A stretch of DNA of 64,000 bases from Spirosoma linguale DSM 74. Its GTDB lineage: Bacteria > Bacteroidota > Bacteroidia > Cytophagales > Spirosomataceae. Below the pieces are notes generated by a model. That model had not been told where the DNA came from. It worked only from the letters and a program-made list of their open reading frames with translations, and did no database searches. Position 1 is the stretch's first letter. Each line of letters opens with the position of its first letter. The translations under genes and the position numbers were made by a program. This document shows positions 25,763 through 38,800 of the stretch, piece after piece. Location: positions 186,001 to 250,000 of the forward strand of contig CP001769.1 of NCBI GenBank assembly GCA_000024525.1, in the 5' to 3' direction.

Positions 25763-26518
25763 TCAGATGGCTTCTGCTTCGGCTTTGATCCAGTCGTATC
25801 CTTTTTCTTCCAGTTCGAGGGCTAGTTCTTTTGGCCCCGACTTCACGATACGGCCTTTGTATAGCACGTGTACATAATCGGGTACGATGTAATCCAGTAA
25901 CCGCTGGTAGTGCGTTACGACAATCGTAGCCCGCTCCGGCGACCGAAGTTTATTGACGCCATCGGCTACAATGCGGAGCGCATCAATGTCCAGGCCAGAG
26001 TCGGTTTCGTCCAGAATGGCCAGTTTCGGTTCGAGCATGGCCATCTGGAAAATTTCGTTTCGTTTTTTCTCACCACCGGAGAAGCCTTCGTTCAATGACC
26101 GGCTCAACAGCGACTGGTCGATATTAACGAGTTTCATTTTCTCCTTCATCAGCTTCAGGAACTGCACCGCATCGAGCGGGTCCTGCCCGCGATATTTACG
26201 GATTTCGTTCAAGGCTGTTTTCAGAAAGTTTGTCGTACTAACGCCGGGGATTTCGATTGGATACTGAAAGGCCAGAAAAATACCTTCGGCTGCCCGTTCT
26301 TCGGGGGCCATATCCAACAGGTCTTTTCCATCGAAAAGTACGCTGCCACTCGTTACATCATAGTCCTCACGACCTGCTAATACTGACGCCAGCGTGCTTT
26401 TTCCCGCACCATTGGGACCCATAATGGCGTGAACCTCACCGGGGTTGATTTCCAGGTTAAGGCCTCTTAATATCTCTTTCTCGCCAATCGAGGCATGTAA
26501 ATTACTGATGGATAACAT
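25763..26518 (-). CDS. sufC: Fe-S assembly ATPase SufC
   Basis: A 251-residue ABC-type ATPase that drives the SufBCD scaffold. Walker A is GPNGAGKST, the signature is GFSGGEKKRNE and Walker B LAILDETDSGLD, as in SufC proteins. I use the ATG at 26518 (MLSISNLHAS); the frame is open upstream to 26596 without family similarity. It is first in this suf row. sufB, usually just upstream, is missing: the next gene upstream is the giant surface protein. Confidence 0.95.
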   Translation of the reverse strand: MLSISNLHASIGEKEILRGLNLEINPGEVHAIMGPNGAGKSTLASVLAGREDYDVTSGSVLFDGKDLLDMAPEERAAEGIFLAFQYPIEIPGVSTTNFLKTALNEIRKYRGQDPLDAVQFLKLMKEKMKLVNIDQSLLSRSLNEGFSGGEKKRNEIFQMAMLEPKLAILDETDSGLDIDALRIVADGVNKLRSPERATIVVTHYQRLLDYIVPDYVHVLYKGRIVKSGPKELALELEEKGYDWIKAEAEAI

Positions 26519-26790
26519 AATAGGTTCTATCGTGACACCTCTAAATAAAGCCGCAAAGTTAGCACATGAAATGGCATCTGCGCTGTTAGGTAACAAAATC
26601 GGCGGTTTAAAAGTTGACCCAGCCTCGCCTTATTCACTGATAATCAAAAAACTCGTCTCCGGAAAAGATATAAGGCCTGTCATGGAAGGCGATTTTGTGT
26701 GCTAGCTATTCATTATCGGCTCTTCCCTAACAGCAGGGGTAACGGCCTGGCTCATCCAGGTTGGTGAATAGTAAGCCAGCGGCCATTATT
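26519..26790. other. Gap between giant gene and sufC
   Basis: Together with the terminator next to it, a 335-bp stretch. It must contain the sufC promoter. I see no gene and no trace of sufB. Confidence 0.5.
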
Positions 26791-26828
26791 AAAAAAATAC
26801 GGCCCGCAACGTGCATGTTGCGGGCCGT
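26791..26828 (-). terminator. Rho-independent terminator of the giant gene
   Basis: On the minus strand a 12-bp perfect GC-rich stem (26817-26828 with 26799-26810), 6-nt loop and seven T (26791-26797), starting 26 bp after the stop codon. Confidence 0.92.
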
Positions 26829-26853
26829 AGATCAATCTAACCGGTTAATCAGA

Positions 26854-29800
26854 CTAGCGGGGGTCGCCGATGCGTTTAACCCGCTTGGTTTGCTTAACCA
26901 CAAATGGAACACAAATCTTGACAGGACAGCAGTTTGTACTGGCAATGACTTCCAGTGGGCAGCACTGATTATTCGGACAGGTACCGGCTGCGGTTTGCAC
27001 CGTATACATACCTGGCTCCGTAATGACCAGTTGAGCACCACTGCCAACCAGTACGCCGTTGCGATACCATTTCAGATCCGTACGGCCACCAGGAGCCGTT
27101 GCCATGATTTGTTCGCCGGCACACAGTTCCATCGGAATGGTTGTGCATACCCGCTTGGTATCGCCCGGAATGCTGGCGACGTTGTAGATCACACCACCGG
27201 TCATTACCCGGGCACTGATCGTCAGTGTTGCACTGCTGCCAGCGGACACCTGAGGAATTGTCCATCGACCACCGAAGTTAGCCGGGGCGAAGCTACCCGA
27301 TGACGCCTGAGCTGAACCTGTTACGTACTGTAAACCCGAATCCAGCGAATCCAGAACGACAACGTCGTTGGCTGCTCCCGTACCAGTGTTCCGGATGATC
27401 AGCTTATAGGTAAGTACATCGTTGATCTGTGCTCTGGAACGGTCGACATACTTCTCCAGTACCAGCTTAGGCTGGGGCACATCCGGGCGGTAGATCGTAA
27501 TCGAACCTTGTGACGTACATCCAGAAGCGGCTGTGCAGGTAACCGAGTAGAGCGTGGTTGCCTGGGTAGGCTGTACCATGATCACCGACGATGTCTGACC
27601 ACCTTCTGACCACTTCAGACTACCATTCGTGCAACCCGTAGCCGTTAGCGTTACCGCGCTGGCTGCCGTTACCGTCAGGCTGGAAGCCGTTACCGTTATC
27701 GGCAATACGGGCAGAATCGTTACCGTACCCACCGCCGAGGCTGTGCTACCTGTCGACGTTGTACACGTTGCGGTGTAGCTGGTCGTCGTGGTGAGTGCAG
27801 GTGTTACGAGTGTGCTGCCTGTGGCACCTGTATTCCAGCTTATCTCACCGACACAACCACTGGCGAACAACGTACCCGTGTTACCGGCGCAGATCGTAGT
27901 AGAGGTGACAACGATAGTAACCGGAGTCTGCTGGGTCATCACCGTTACCGAAGCTGTTGCGATACAGCCCGGGGCTGAAGAGCAGGTTACGGAGTAGACA
28001 TTGGTCACGTTCATTGGCGTCACGGTGATGTTGGCACTTGTCGCCCCCGTTGACCAGGTCAGGTTACCCACACAACCCAGCGCAGATAGCGTTACCGGTG
28101 TGCCAACCGTTACCAGCGTGCTGCTAGCCTGCAGGCTAACCACAGGTTTGGGCGTTACAGTTACTGTACCGGTGGCTGATACAAAGCTACCTGCCGTTGT
28201 TGTACAGATGGCCGTGTATGTGGTATTAGCGGTCAGGATTGGGGTTACCAGGCTGGTGCCCGTTGTACCCGTATTCCAGCTTACCGTACCCACACAGCCA
28301 CTGGCTGTCAGTGTAGCGCTGGTGCCTGAGCAAATCGTTGCCGACGTTACCACCAGGCTTACCGGAGGCTGCGTCGTAACAATTACCGAAGCCGTTGCCG
28401 AGCAACTCGTTCCTACGGTACAGGTAGCACTGTAGGTGTTCGTGGCGTTGGCGGGCTGTACGATGATAGACATGGTGCTTGCACCCGTCGACCAGCGGAT
28501 CGTTTCCGAACAACCTAAAGCGGTCAGTGTTACAGAGCTTCCGGCGGTTACCAGTAGGCTGCTGACATTCAGCGTCAGTACTGGCTGCTCCTTCACGATC
28601 AGCGTTACGGCTGCCCGTGTGGTGCTCTTACAACCTGTCGATGGATCGACCGCTTCCGCGTAGTAGGTTCCAGCTACCGTTGGCTGATAGCTTGTTCCCG
28701 TTGCCAGCAGTGTACCACCGGTTGGGGTAGCATACCAGTTAGCTGTCATACCCGGCAGAACCGTTACTGTCAGTGCTGGTATAGCCGCGCCCTGGCAGAT
28801 CGTCTTACTGCTGCCGCTAATTGGCGGAGCCATCGATGAACAATTGAAATACAAGCCCGCATCAACCGTCAGGTTATCCTTCAGGATACCTCCAACAGCC
28901 GGATCAATGATGATCTCCTGCGTCAGACCTGTATTGAAGTCCGCATCGCTATCGATCTCATCGTTGGTCCCTGTGTTTGGTTTCAGGCTCAACGCGCAAC
29001 CCGATGGGAAGGAGCTTGCCACAAACTTGACGAGGTAGACGCCTTTGGACAGGCCTCCGAAGAGGTAGTAACCGAGTGAGTCTGTCTTCGTCGTTGCCAG
29101 TGCTGCACCAACCGGCTGACCAGCCGAAGCGGCAAACAGTTGAACCGTTACGTTGCCAACACCTTTTTCGCTCACATCCTGCAAGCCGTTGTTGTTGGCA
29201 TCTTTCCAGACGTAGTTCCCGATAGATCCCAACTGGCAGGAGCTAACCGTTACCGGAGCACCGGCGGCATCGAGAGCCGCACACAGTTTGCGTGTCGCAA
29301 TCAGATTCAGTACGTCAGCACCCGTGGTGGTACCCGGTACAATTACGGACAGATCCAGGTAATTCGGATTAGCCACATTGTCGGTGTAAACCAGCGTGTG
29401 AATCGTATACAGACCCGTTGCGTTCACCACAAACTTAGGCTGCGTACTCGTTGACCGGATCACCAGGTTCGAACCGGATGTCAGTACATATAGTACCTTG
29501 TAACCGGCAGGAACAGATGGAGCCGTGGTCATCGTTGCCGAGATCGTCAGTGAACCACCCGTGGTCAAACAACCAGGCGCATTGGCCAGTAAGGTGCCGG
29601 CATCCGCCGTACAAGGCAGTAAACCAATGTCAACCGTCGTGATGTCCTTCCGGGTTGGGTCATTTGGATCAATGACTACATCATCGGAGAAGCCAGTCGT
29701 TGGGTCGACGTCGCTGTCTTTGCTATCGTCCGAACCAACATTCTGTTTGGGCGAGATCGCACATTCAGCAGGCAGACTGCTCGCCACGACCTTCACTCGG

Positions 29801-32800
29801 TAGCTACCCTTCGACAAGTTGTTGAAGATGTATTTACCCGAAGCATCGGTCGTTGTCGAAGCAACCAGTGAAACGCTGCCTGTCGACGAAACCGTATACA
29901 GTTCAACTTTCACATCCTTCGCACCTGGCTCGCCAGCATCCTGTAAGCCGTTGTTGTTTGTATCCTTCCAGACAAAGTCACCCAGTGAGCCATTGTTGGT
30001 CGTATACAGACCCGCGTCGACGGTTAGGTTATCTTTCTTGGATGGTACGTCCGGATCGATGCTGATGACTGGCGTAAAGCCGGTAGTCGGGTTGGCATCA
30101 CTATCCTTCGTTGTATCTGTACCCGAACGCGGCTTGGTGCTGATAGCACAGTTGGCCGGTAAGGTGCTGGTTACAAAGCGTACGACGTAATCTCCTTTTG
30201 GAAGCTTGTCGAACAGATACTTACCGTTTGCATCGGTCGTGGTGGTTTTGATGGCTGCGCCGGAAGGCTGACCATTTACCGCAGCGTACAGTTCAACCTG
30301 TACATCTTTTACGCCCACTTCAGAAGCATCCTGAACACCGTTGTTGTTCGCATCTTTCCAGACGAAGTCACCAATCGAACCTGTTGGTTTGTTTACCAGA
30401 CCGGCATCCACCGTGCGGTTATCCTGGAAGTTTCCTCCGAGGATCGGATCGATATTTATATCACCCGTGTACCCGGTAATTGGGTCAGCATCGCTGTCTT
30501 TGCTATCGTCGCCCAGCACATTAGCCTTGCTGGATAGCAGGCAGTTTGCCGGAAGCGAGGTCGGAACAAAGCGTACTCGATAGGTATTCTTGCTCAGGTT
30601 CGTGAACAGATACAGACCATTTACGTCCGTAATCGTTGACGCTGTCTTCGTCAGAACACCGGTCGAGGATACCGTATACAGTTCGACGGTAACACCCTGT
30701 ACACCAGTTTCAGATAGATCCTGGATACCGTTGTCGTTCGTATCCTTCCAGACGTAGTCACCAATTACACCCAGTGGCACCTGCGGATTGTACAAGCCTG
30801 CATCAATGGTTGGGTTGTTCTGGAGAATACCGCCTTTTACGGGGTCCAGCGTAATAACCTGCGAGAAACCAGTAGCTGGGTTGGCATCGCTATCCTTTGT
30901 ATTGTCTGTGCCTACGTTCGGCTTGGTGCTGAGGGCACAGTTAGCCGGGAACGAGCTGGCTACGAATTTCACGAGGTAGTCGCCTTTCGGTAGTTTATCG
31001 AACAGGTAGCGTCCAAGCGTATCGGTCGTTACCGTGCGGATGGCACTGCCCTGAGGCTGGCCGTTCACCGCAGCGTATAACTCAACCAGTACATTCCTGA
31101 CACCAATCTCACCGGCATCCTGCAAGCCATTGTTGTTGATATCTTTCCAGACGAAGTCGCCAATCGAACCTGTGGCTGTGTTGTACAGACCAGCGTCGAT
31201 GGTGAGGTTGTCTTTCAGGATACCACCCTGGATTGGGTCGAGCACGATGACCTGCGATAGACCCGAGGTCGGATCTGCATCGCTGTCTTTGGTGGTATCG
31301 GTACCTGACCGTGGCCGGGTGCTGATGGCACAGTTGGCCGGGAACGAGCTACCGATGAAGCGGACCAGATAATCACCTTTCGGCAATTTATCGAACAGGT
31401 ACTTACCGTTCACATCGGTCGAGGCTACTCGTAAAGCACTGCCCTGTGGCTGACCACTAACGGTCGCGTAGAGTTCGACTTGTACGTTAGCTACACCCGC
31501 TTCCGAAGCATCCTGGATGCCGTTGTCGTTGGTGTCTTTCCAGACGTAGTCCCCAATCGAACCCGTGGCTGTGTTGTACAGACCGGCGTCGATGGTTGGG
31601 TTGTCTTTCAGGATACCACCCTGTACTGGGTCCAGCGCCACCAGTTGCGAGAGACCCGTGATTGGGTCAGCGTCGCTGTCTTTGGTGGTATCGGTACCTG
31701 ACCGTGGCCGGGTGCTGATGGCACAGTTGGCCGGGAACGAGCTACCAATGAAGCGGACCAGATAGGTGCCTTTGCTTAGCTTGTCGAAGAGGTACTTCCC
31801 GTTCACGTCGGTTGAGACAACCTTGAGAGCCGCGCCCTGTGGCTGGCCATTGACGGCTGCGTAGAGTTCAACCTGTACGTTAGCGACACCCGCTTCCGAA
31901 GCATCCTGGATGCCGTTATCGTTGGTGTCTTTCCAGACGTAGTCCCCAATCGAACCGATGGCTGTGTTGAACAGACCGGCGTCGATGGTGAGGATGTCCT
32001 TCTTAGCCGGATCCAGCGGATCCAGGTTGATCACCCGCGAGAGACCCGTGATTGGGTCAGCGTCGCTGTCCTTGCTGGTATCGGTACCTGACCGTGGCCG
32101 GGTGCTGATGGCGCAGTTAGCCGGGAAGGTGGTGCTGATGAACTTCACCAGATAGTCACTCTTGGGCAGTTTATCGAACAGATACTTACCGTTGATGTCG
32201 GTGGTCGCGGTGCGGATGGCGCTGCCCTGCGGCTGGCCGTTCACCGAGGCATACAACTCAACGAGTACATCTTTCACGCCCGCTTCGGTCGCATCCTGGA
32301 TGCCGTTATCGTTGGTGTCCTTCCAGACATAGTCGCCAATTGAACCTGTGGCTGTGTTGTACAGACCAGCGTCGATGGTGAGGTTGTCTTTCAGGATACC
32401 ACCCTGGATTGGGTCGAGCACGATGACCTGCGATAGACCCGAGGTCGGGTCAGCATCGCTGTCTTTGGTGGTATCGGTACCTGACCGTGGCCGGGTGCTG
32501 ATGGCACAGTTGGCCGGGAACGAGCTACCAATGAAGCGGACCAGATAATCACCCTTCGGTAGTTTGTCGAAGAGGTATTTGCCGTTTACATCGGTTGAGA
32601 CGGTGCGGATGGCGCTGCCCTGCGGCTGACCGTTTACCGCAGCGAACAACTCAACCTGTACGTTGGCTACACCCGCTTCCGAAGCATCCTGGATGCCGTT
32701 GTCGTTGGTGTCTTTCCAGACATAGTCGCCAATTGAACCGGTGGCTGTGTTATACAGGCCAGCATCGATGGTTGGGTTGTCCTTCAGGATACCGCCTTGC

Positions 32801-35800
32801 ACGGGGTCCAGCGTGATCACCCGCGACAGACCCGTGGTCGGGTCAGCATCGCTGTCTTTGCTAGTGTCAGTACCTGACCGTGGCCGGGTGCTGATGGCAC
32901 AGTTGGTCGGGAACGAGCTACCAATGAAGCGGACCAGATAATCACCCTTCGGTAGTTTGTCGAACAGATACTTACCATTCACATCAGTCGAGGCTACTTT
33001 AAGAGCCGCACCCGAGGGCTGACCATTGACGGCAGCGTAGAGTTCAACCTGTACGTTAGCGACACCCGCTTCGGTCGCATCCTGGATACCGTTGTCGTTG
33101 GTGTCTTTCCAGACATAGTCGCCAATCGAACCCGTGGCTGTGTTATACAGGCCAGCGTCGATGGTTGGGTTATTCTGGAGCAGACCACCCTGATCGGGGT
33201 TCAGCGTTACAACTCGCGACAGGCCCGTGATTGGGTCGGCGTCGCTGTCTTTAGTGGTGTCAGTACCTGACCGTGGTCGGGTGCTGATGGCACAGGCTGT
33301 TGGGAAGCTGGTGCTTACAAATTTCACCAGGTAATCCCCTTTCGGTAACAGATCGAAGAGGTATTTGCCGTCGATATCCGTCGATACAATCCGCAACGCA
33401 CTACCCTGTGGCAGGCCGTTCACGGCTTTGTAGAGTTCAACCTGAACGTCTTTTACACCCACTTCACCGGCATCCTGGATGCCATTGTCGTTGGTGTCTT
33501 TCCAGACATAGTCACCAATCGATCCTAGTTTTGACGTATACAGACCCGCATCTACGGTCAGGTTATCGCGCAACAGGCCCGGACCCTGGTAAGGATTGAT
33601 CGGGATAATTGGGCTCAGACCCGTGATTGGATCGGCATCGCTGTCAATCGTATCATCATTGCCCGTGTTTGGCTTGAGGCTAGGCTGGCAATCCGATGGG
33701 AAGGTGCTAGCGACAAACTTAACCTGGTAATCACCTGTGTCGAGGTTCGGGAACAGGTAGTGACCCGTTACATCCGTCGACATCGTTGCGAACGCTGGTG
33801 AAACCAGTTGACCACGAACTACTTTGTAGAGTTCAACGAGTACATTCTTCACACCGGCTTCACCCACATCCTGCAAGCCATTGTTGTTGGCATCTTTCCA
33901 GACATAATCGCCAATCGATCCTTTAGCGTACACCAGAGCCGCATCTACAGTCAGATTGTCTTTCAGCAGACCTGTTTTGTAGGGGTCCAGACTTATCACC
34001 TGCGTGATACCCGTAATTGGGTTAGCATCCGAATCGAAATCATCGGCAACACCCGTCCAGTTGTCTTTCTTTGAGAGAACACAGCTATCGGGCAGGCTCG
34101 ATGGAGCGAACTGAACCAGGTAGTCGCCTTTGTTCAGTTTCGTGAACAGGTACTTACCGGTTACATCCGTCGTTGTCGAATCCAGTTTCGCTTTTGGCGT
34201 ACCGCTGGCCGTTGCCGACCACAGAATCACTTTCACGCCTTTCACACCTGGCTCACCCGAATCCTGCCGTCCGTTGTCATTCTTGTCTTTCCAGACAAAA
34301 TCGCCGAGCGTACTGGTTGGGATGTAAAGCGCCATATCAATCGTTGGGTTGTTTTTCAACAAGCCGCCTTTGATTGGATCGAGGCTCACCACTGGGCTAA
34401 GGCCCGAAGTTGGGTCAGCATCCGAGTTCAGGCTATCCGGCACACCCGCCTGTTTGTATTTCGGGCTGATCAGACAGCTGTCCGGCCAGGTTCCTTTTAC
34501 AAACTTCACGATGTAGCTGTCCTTGAGCAGATCCGTGAACAGGTATTTACCCGCTGCACTGGTCGTTGTAGAGCTAACTTTCGTTGTTGGCGCACCACCA
34601 ACGGCTTTCCACAGTTCGACCGTTACACCCGGTACGCCTGGTTCACCCGAATCCTGCTTGCCATTATCATTCTTGTCTTTCCAGACGAAGTCACCAATGC
34701 TACCGTAGCAAAGCTGCTTACGCAGGTCGGCCACCGTGACGGGGAACTGCGTCAGACAGCCATTGGCGTCTTTCACTTCGGCTACATAGTCGCCACCAGC
34801 CAGCGTATTAAATGTAACGGGTCCGGCAGCGAATGCCGTCGCCGTTGGCGATACCAGGCGAATCTGGAAAGGACTTTTGCCTCCGCTAACCACCTTGATC
34901 GTGGCTGTTCCGTTGTTGATGTCGCAATCATTGACCGCCGTTGTCTGGATGTCGATGATCGGCACCTCCGGTTTCTTCACCGTTACAGTTGCTTTCGATA
35001 CACAACCGTTGAAGCCGATTACCTCAACTTCGTAATCACCGGCAGCCAGGTTAGCGATAACCTCACTGGTGATACTCGTTGGGTACGGAGCGGTGTACGG
35101 TTTCGACAGAACACCTTTCACGATATAGCCAATGATGGCCTGACCGTTACCACTGGCATTCAGCGTAATCGAACCGTTGTTGGTACCGATACAGGTAACC
35201 AGACCCGTTTGGGTAGCAGAAAGCGTTGGACCATCTCCATTATTGAGGATGATCTCTTTCGTTTCCGAACAACCGTTGCTGTAGCTAACCGTTACGTTGT
35301 AGATACCGGCAGGTAACATCGTGGCCTTCTCCGGAATGGCAGGCGAGAACACACCATTTGGTCCTGACCATACATAGGTTGGCGTACCACCCGGAGCTGT
35401 TTGACCCGCTAGTGGGCTCAGGCTGATGGCGATTTCGCCCAGCACTGATCCATCGCAGCTTGGTTTCTTCAGCGTCGAGCTGATCACCATTGGGAACGTA
35501 GCCGACCGGATGTCAACCATCGTAGTCGTTACACAGCCTTTGCTATCCTTCACTTTCAGCACGTACGAAGCCGCCAGCAGGTTACCCAGCGTAATGGCAT
35601 TTGGTACGTTGATGATGCTGCCCGTAGCCAGTTCTACCGAACTGCCCACTTTGGTGAGCGTGTAGGTGAAGGGTTTGTTGCCCGTTACCGAGAAGCGAAT
35701 GCTACCCGTAGACGCGCCACAAGCCGATGCTGTGGTGCTGTTGATCACCACCGTTGGGCCACCCGATTGACCGATGGCGACAGAGATTTTCTGCTTACCG

Positions 35801-38800
35801 CCATCTGATCCGCCAATGGTACAACTGTTGGCATCAACAACCGAGATGTAGTACACACCGGCTGTCAGTTTGCTAAGCGTATTCACCGAATCGGCCGAGG
35901 TTACCTGCGATACGACCTGACCCAGCGAGTTGTACCAGGTATACTTGAACGGTGCTTTACCGCCCGTTACCCGGATACGTGCTTTGCCGGTGTTCGTACT
36001 GTCGCAGGACATGTCGTACCCTTCCACATCTTTCGAGCAGAACTTATCGCAATCGAAACATACCGCTGGCTGCGTCAGGCTAACCGGGAAGTTAACGTAG
36101 CAGTTCTCTACGTCGCGGATGGTTACGATGTATTCTTTGTTAGCGTCCATACCGAACAGGCAATTGGTCACATTCCGCGTAAACGGCGTTGGATTGATGA
36201 CTGTTGGCGATACGCTCACCGTGTAGTTCTGACCGGTACCACCATTGATGGTAAGGCATACTTTGCCGTCTTTGGCATCGCAGACCACCAGGTTATTCCG
36301 GTCGACCAGCACTTCAAAATGCTCAGGGTCCGTCACCTGGAAGGTTTGATAACCAACGCACAGGTTACGATCCGTAATGGTGAGCAGATAGGTGCCTTTG
36401 GCCAGACCCGTAACTGTCAGGTTCGTGTTGTCGACTACCGTACCGCTGCGAACCAAACCATCCTGCGAGTTGGTATTGCGCAGCGTATAGCTATACGGCC
36501 CAATATTGGTTAGCGGGAAGCGGTTTTTATCCGGTGTTCCGGTATCAATGTTCTTATTGACAACAAACGTGACACTTCCATTATCGAGGTCAGGACAGGT
36601 TGGGTTTTTCACCGTTACCAGTTCTGGTTTTGGCCCTTCCGATGGGTTCAGGATCAGCATGGTGCTGTCTGTACAAACGCCACCACCGGCGGTGTTGCTG
36701 GAAATTTTCAGCTTGTAGATACCCGTTGCTAATCCGGTTGGATTGGTTGGGCTCGTTGGCGTGAACACTTTTCCATCCATGCCATACCAGGTGTAGGTAT
36801 ACTGCGCACCCAGTGGGCTGGTTACGCGGAACGCACCTGTTTTTGGATTCTCGCTGCCATTTGGATTGTATGGGCAGGCACCGGGGGTTGTTGTTACGGC
36901 AATGTTAAAGCCAGAGCCCAGGGCTCCTACCGTAAAGCGCTTCACGGTTACGCAACCATTGGCATCCCGTACCGTCAGGACATAATCGCCCGCTTCGAGG
37001 AACTCCAGCGTAACCGGAATACCTGCCTGCGTAATCGTGCCTCCTGGGTAGGGGTTAGACGATGCCAGCGAGTAGCTGAACGGTGCCGCTCCAAAGATGG
37101 TGAACTGCACCTTACCCGTGTTGTCGCCACAAGGCGTGGGTGTAATCTGGGCAATTTCTACCCGTGGGCCACCGGCGTTGTCTATAACGATGTCGCCTTC
37201 GGTGCTACACTTGTTTACATCGACCACTTTCACGTGGTATTTGCCTTGAGGTAAGCCCCATTTGTAATCGAGGGTATCGTTTACGGTGTTCTGGCTCAGT
37301 AACGCGCCAGCGGCATCGTAATAGAAGAACGTGTACGGAGCCGTACCACCCACCACTTCGGTGTGGATACCGCCGTCGGTCTTGCCGCAGGTTGCTTTGT
37401 AGCCAACCAGCGCATTCAAACCCAGATTTTTAGGTCGTTTGATGTCCAGGTCAAATTCGTAGGCGCAACCACCAATGCTGTTGTCGACCCGTACGTGGTA
37501 CGTACCTGGTGCCAGGTTGGTTAGGTTCGCACCTTGTGGAGCAGCCGCCACCAGGGTAAAGCCATTCGGCCCGGTCCAGGTAAAGACCAGCGTGTTGGTT
37601 ACGTCGCGGTTCGTTACTTTTTCCCGCGCTGATACCAGGGTGATTTTACCATCTGTTCCGTTACAAACCGATGTGTTGGTCGTATTCCAGACCACATCGT
37701 AGCCACGCTCAATGCGGATGTCTTTCCGACGTGTGTCGGTACAGCCACCATCATTGACTGTTAGCGATACCACATAAGTGTTGCCAAAGCCAGGGTACTT
37801 ATCCCACTGAATATCGTGGGGACCAGGACCTTCGGCAATGCCATCGTATGGGTTGCTGTCGTTCGAGTAGATTACTTTGGCACCGGCAAAGTCCCAGGTA
37901 TAAACGGCACCTGGTTTGGCATTGCCATTAAATAGTACCTGCGCCTTGCTGCCCAGACAGACATAGCTGTCCATTGTGAATTCAACAATGGGGCGGGGGT
38001 TCTCATAGCCGAAGAACTTCGTGCTGGCGTAGCAGGTCTCTGCGCTGTTGAGCGTTACGGTATATTCAACGATTTCGTTGGACGGCATCACATCGAACGA
38101 TAACGTGGCTCCATCGACCGCTACGTTCGTGATACCTACCATAGGCTCAATCTTATACTGAGCAATGTTGACCGGATTGCCGCTCACCAGCTCGCGCAGG
38201 GTTGTCGTGCGTCTCTGCTTAACCGCAATGTATTCGTTACAAACCGTTACATCGGCAATCGCATCCACTTTCAGTACAGGGTTAACGATGATCGTTACCG
38301 TGGCTGTTGTTGGACACTGGATGTTATTGTCAGCCGTAACAATGGCCGTTGCGGTATAGCTGATGGTAGCGGCCGTGTAACCCGCCGGTACGGTCAGGGT
38401 TGGGTTGGCGCAAACCGAGCAGCTCAGGAACTTCGCGGTTGGGTCATCTTTCGATGTCCAGTAGATGGTAGCCGCTGCGGGCGTACCACCGCTCAGGTTT
38501 GCGGCCAGTGTGATCGTCTCCTGGCTCAGCGGACAGATATTCGGCTGAGTCGGTACGATTACCAATACTGGGTTCCGGGTAACGGTGATCTGTACCCAAT
38601 CCGTATTGATACAACTGGTGAGTCCATTCGGGCTAACTTGTGTTACGGTAGCCCAGAACTTATAGACACCCGGTGCCAGCGCGTTGGTGTTGACGTTATA
38701 ACCAGCCGTAGACGCCAGGTTCGAGCCTACATTCAGGTTCGCAGGGTCTTCCGTCCAGGCAACCGTTACCGTACCATTGATGGAGGGATTGGTTTGCAAG

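Noticed and set aside
26519..26853. Possible sufB remnant upstream of sufC
   Set aside because: Too short, and none of the SufB motifs can be read in any frame.
28840..34715. Regular repeats that could be mistaken for a CRISPR or satellite array
   Set aside because: Period about 390 bp and in-frame SdrD_B-type protein modules; no short repeats with unique spacers and no cas genes.
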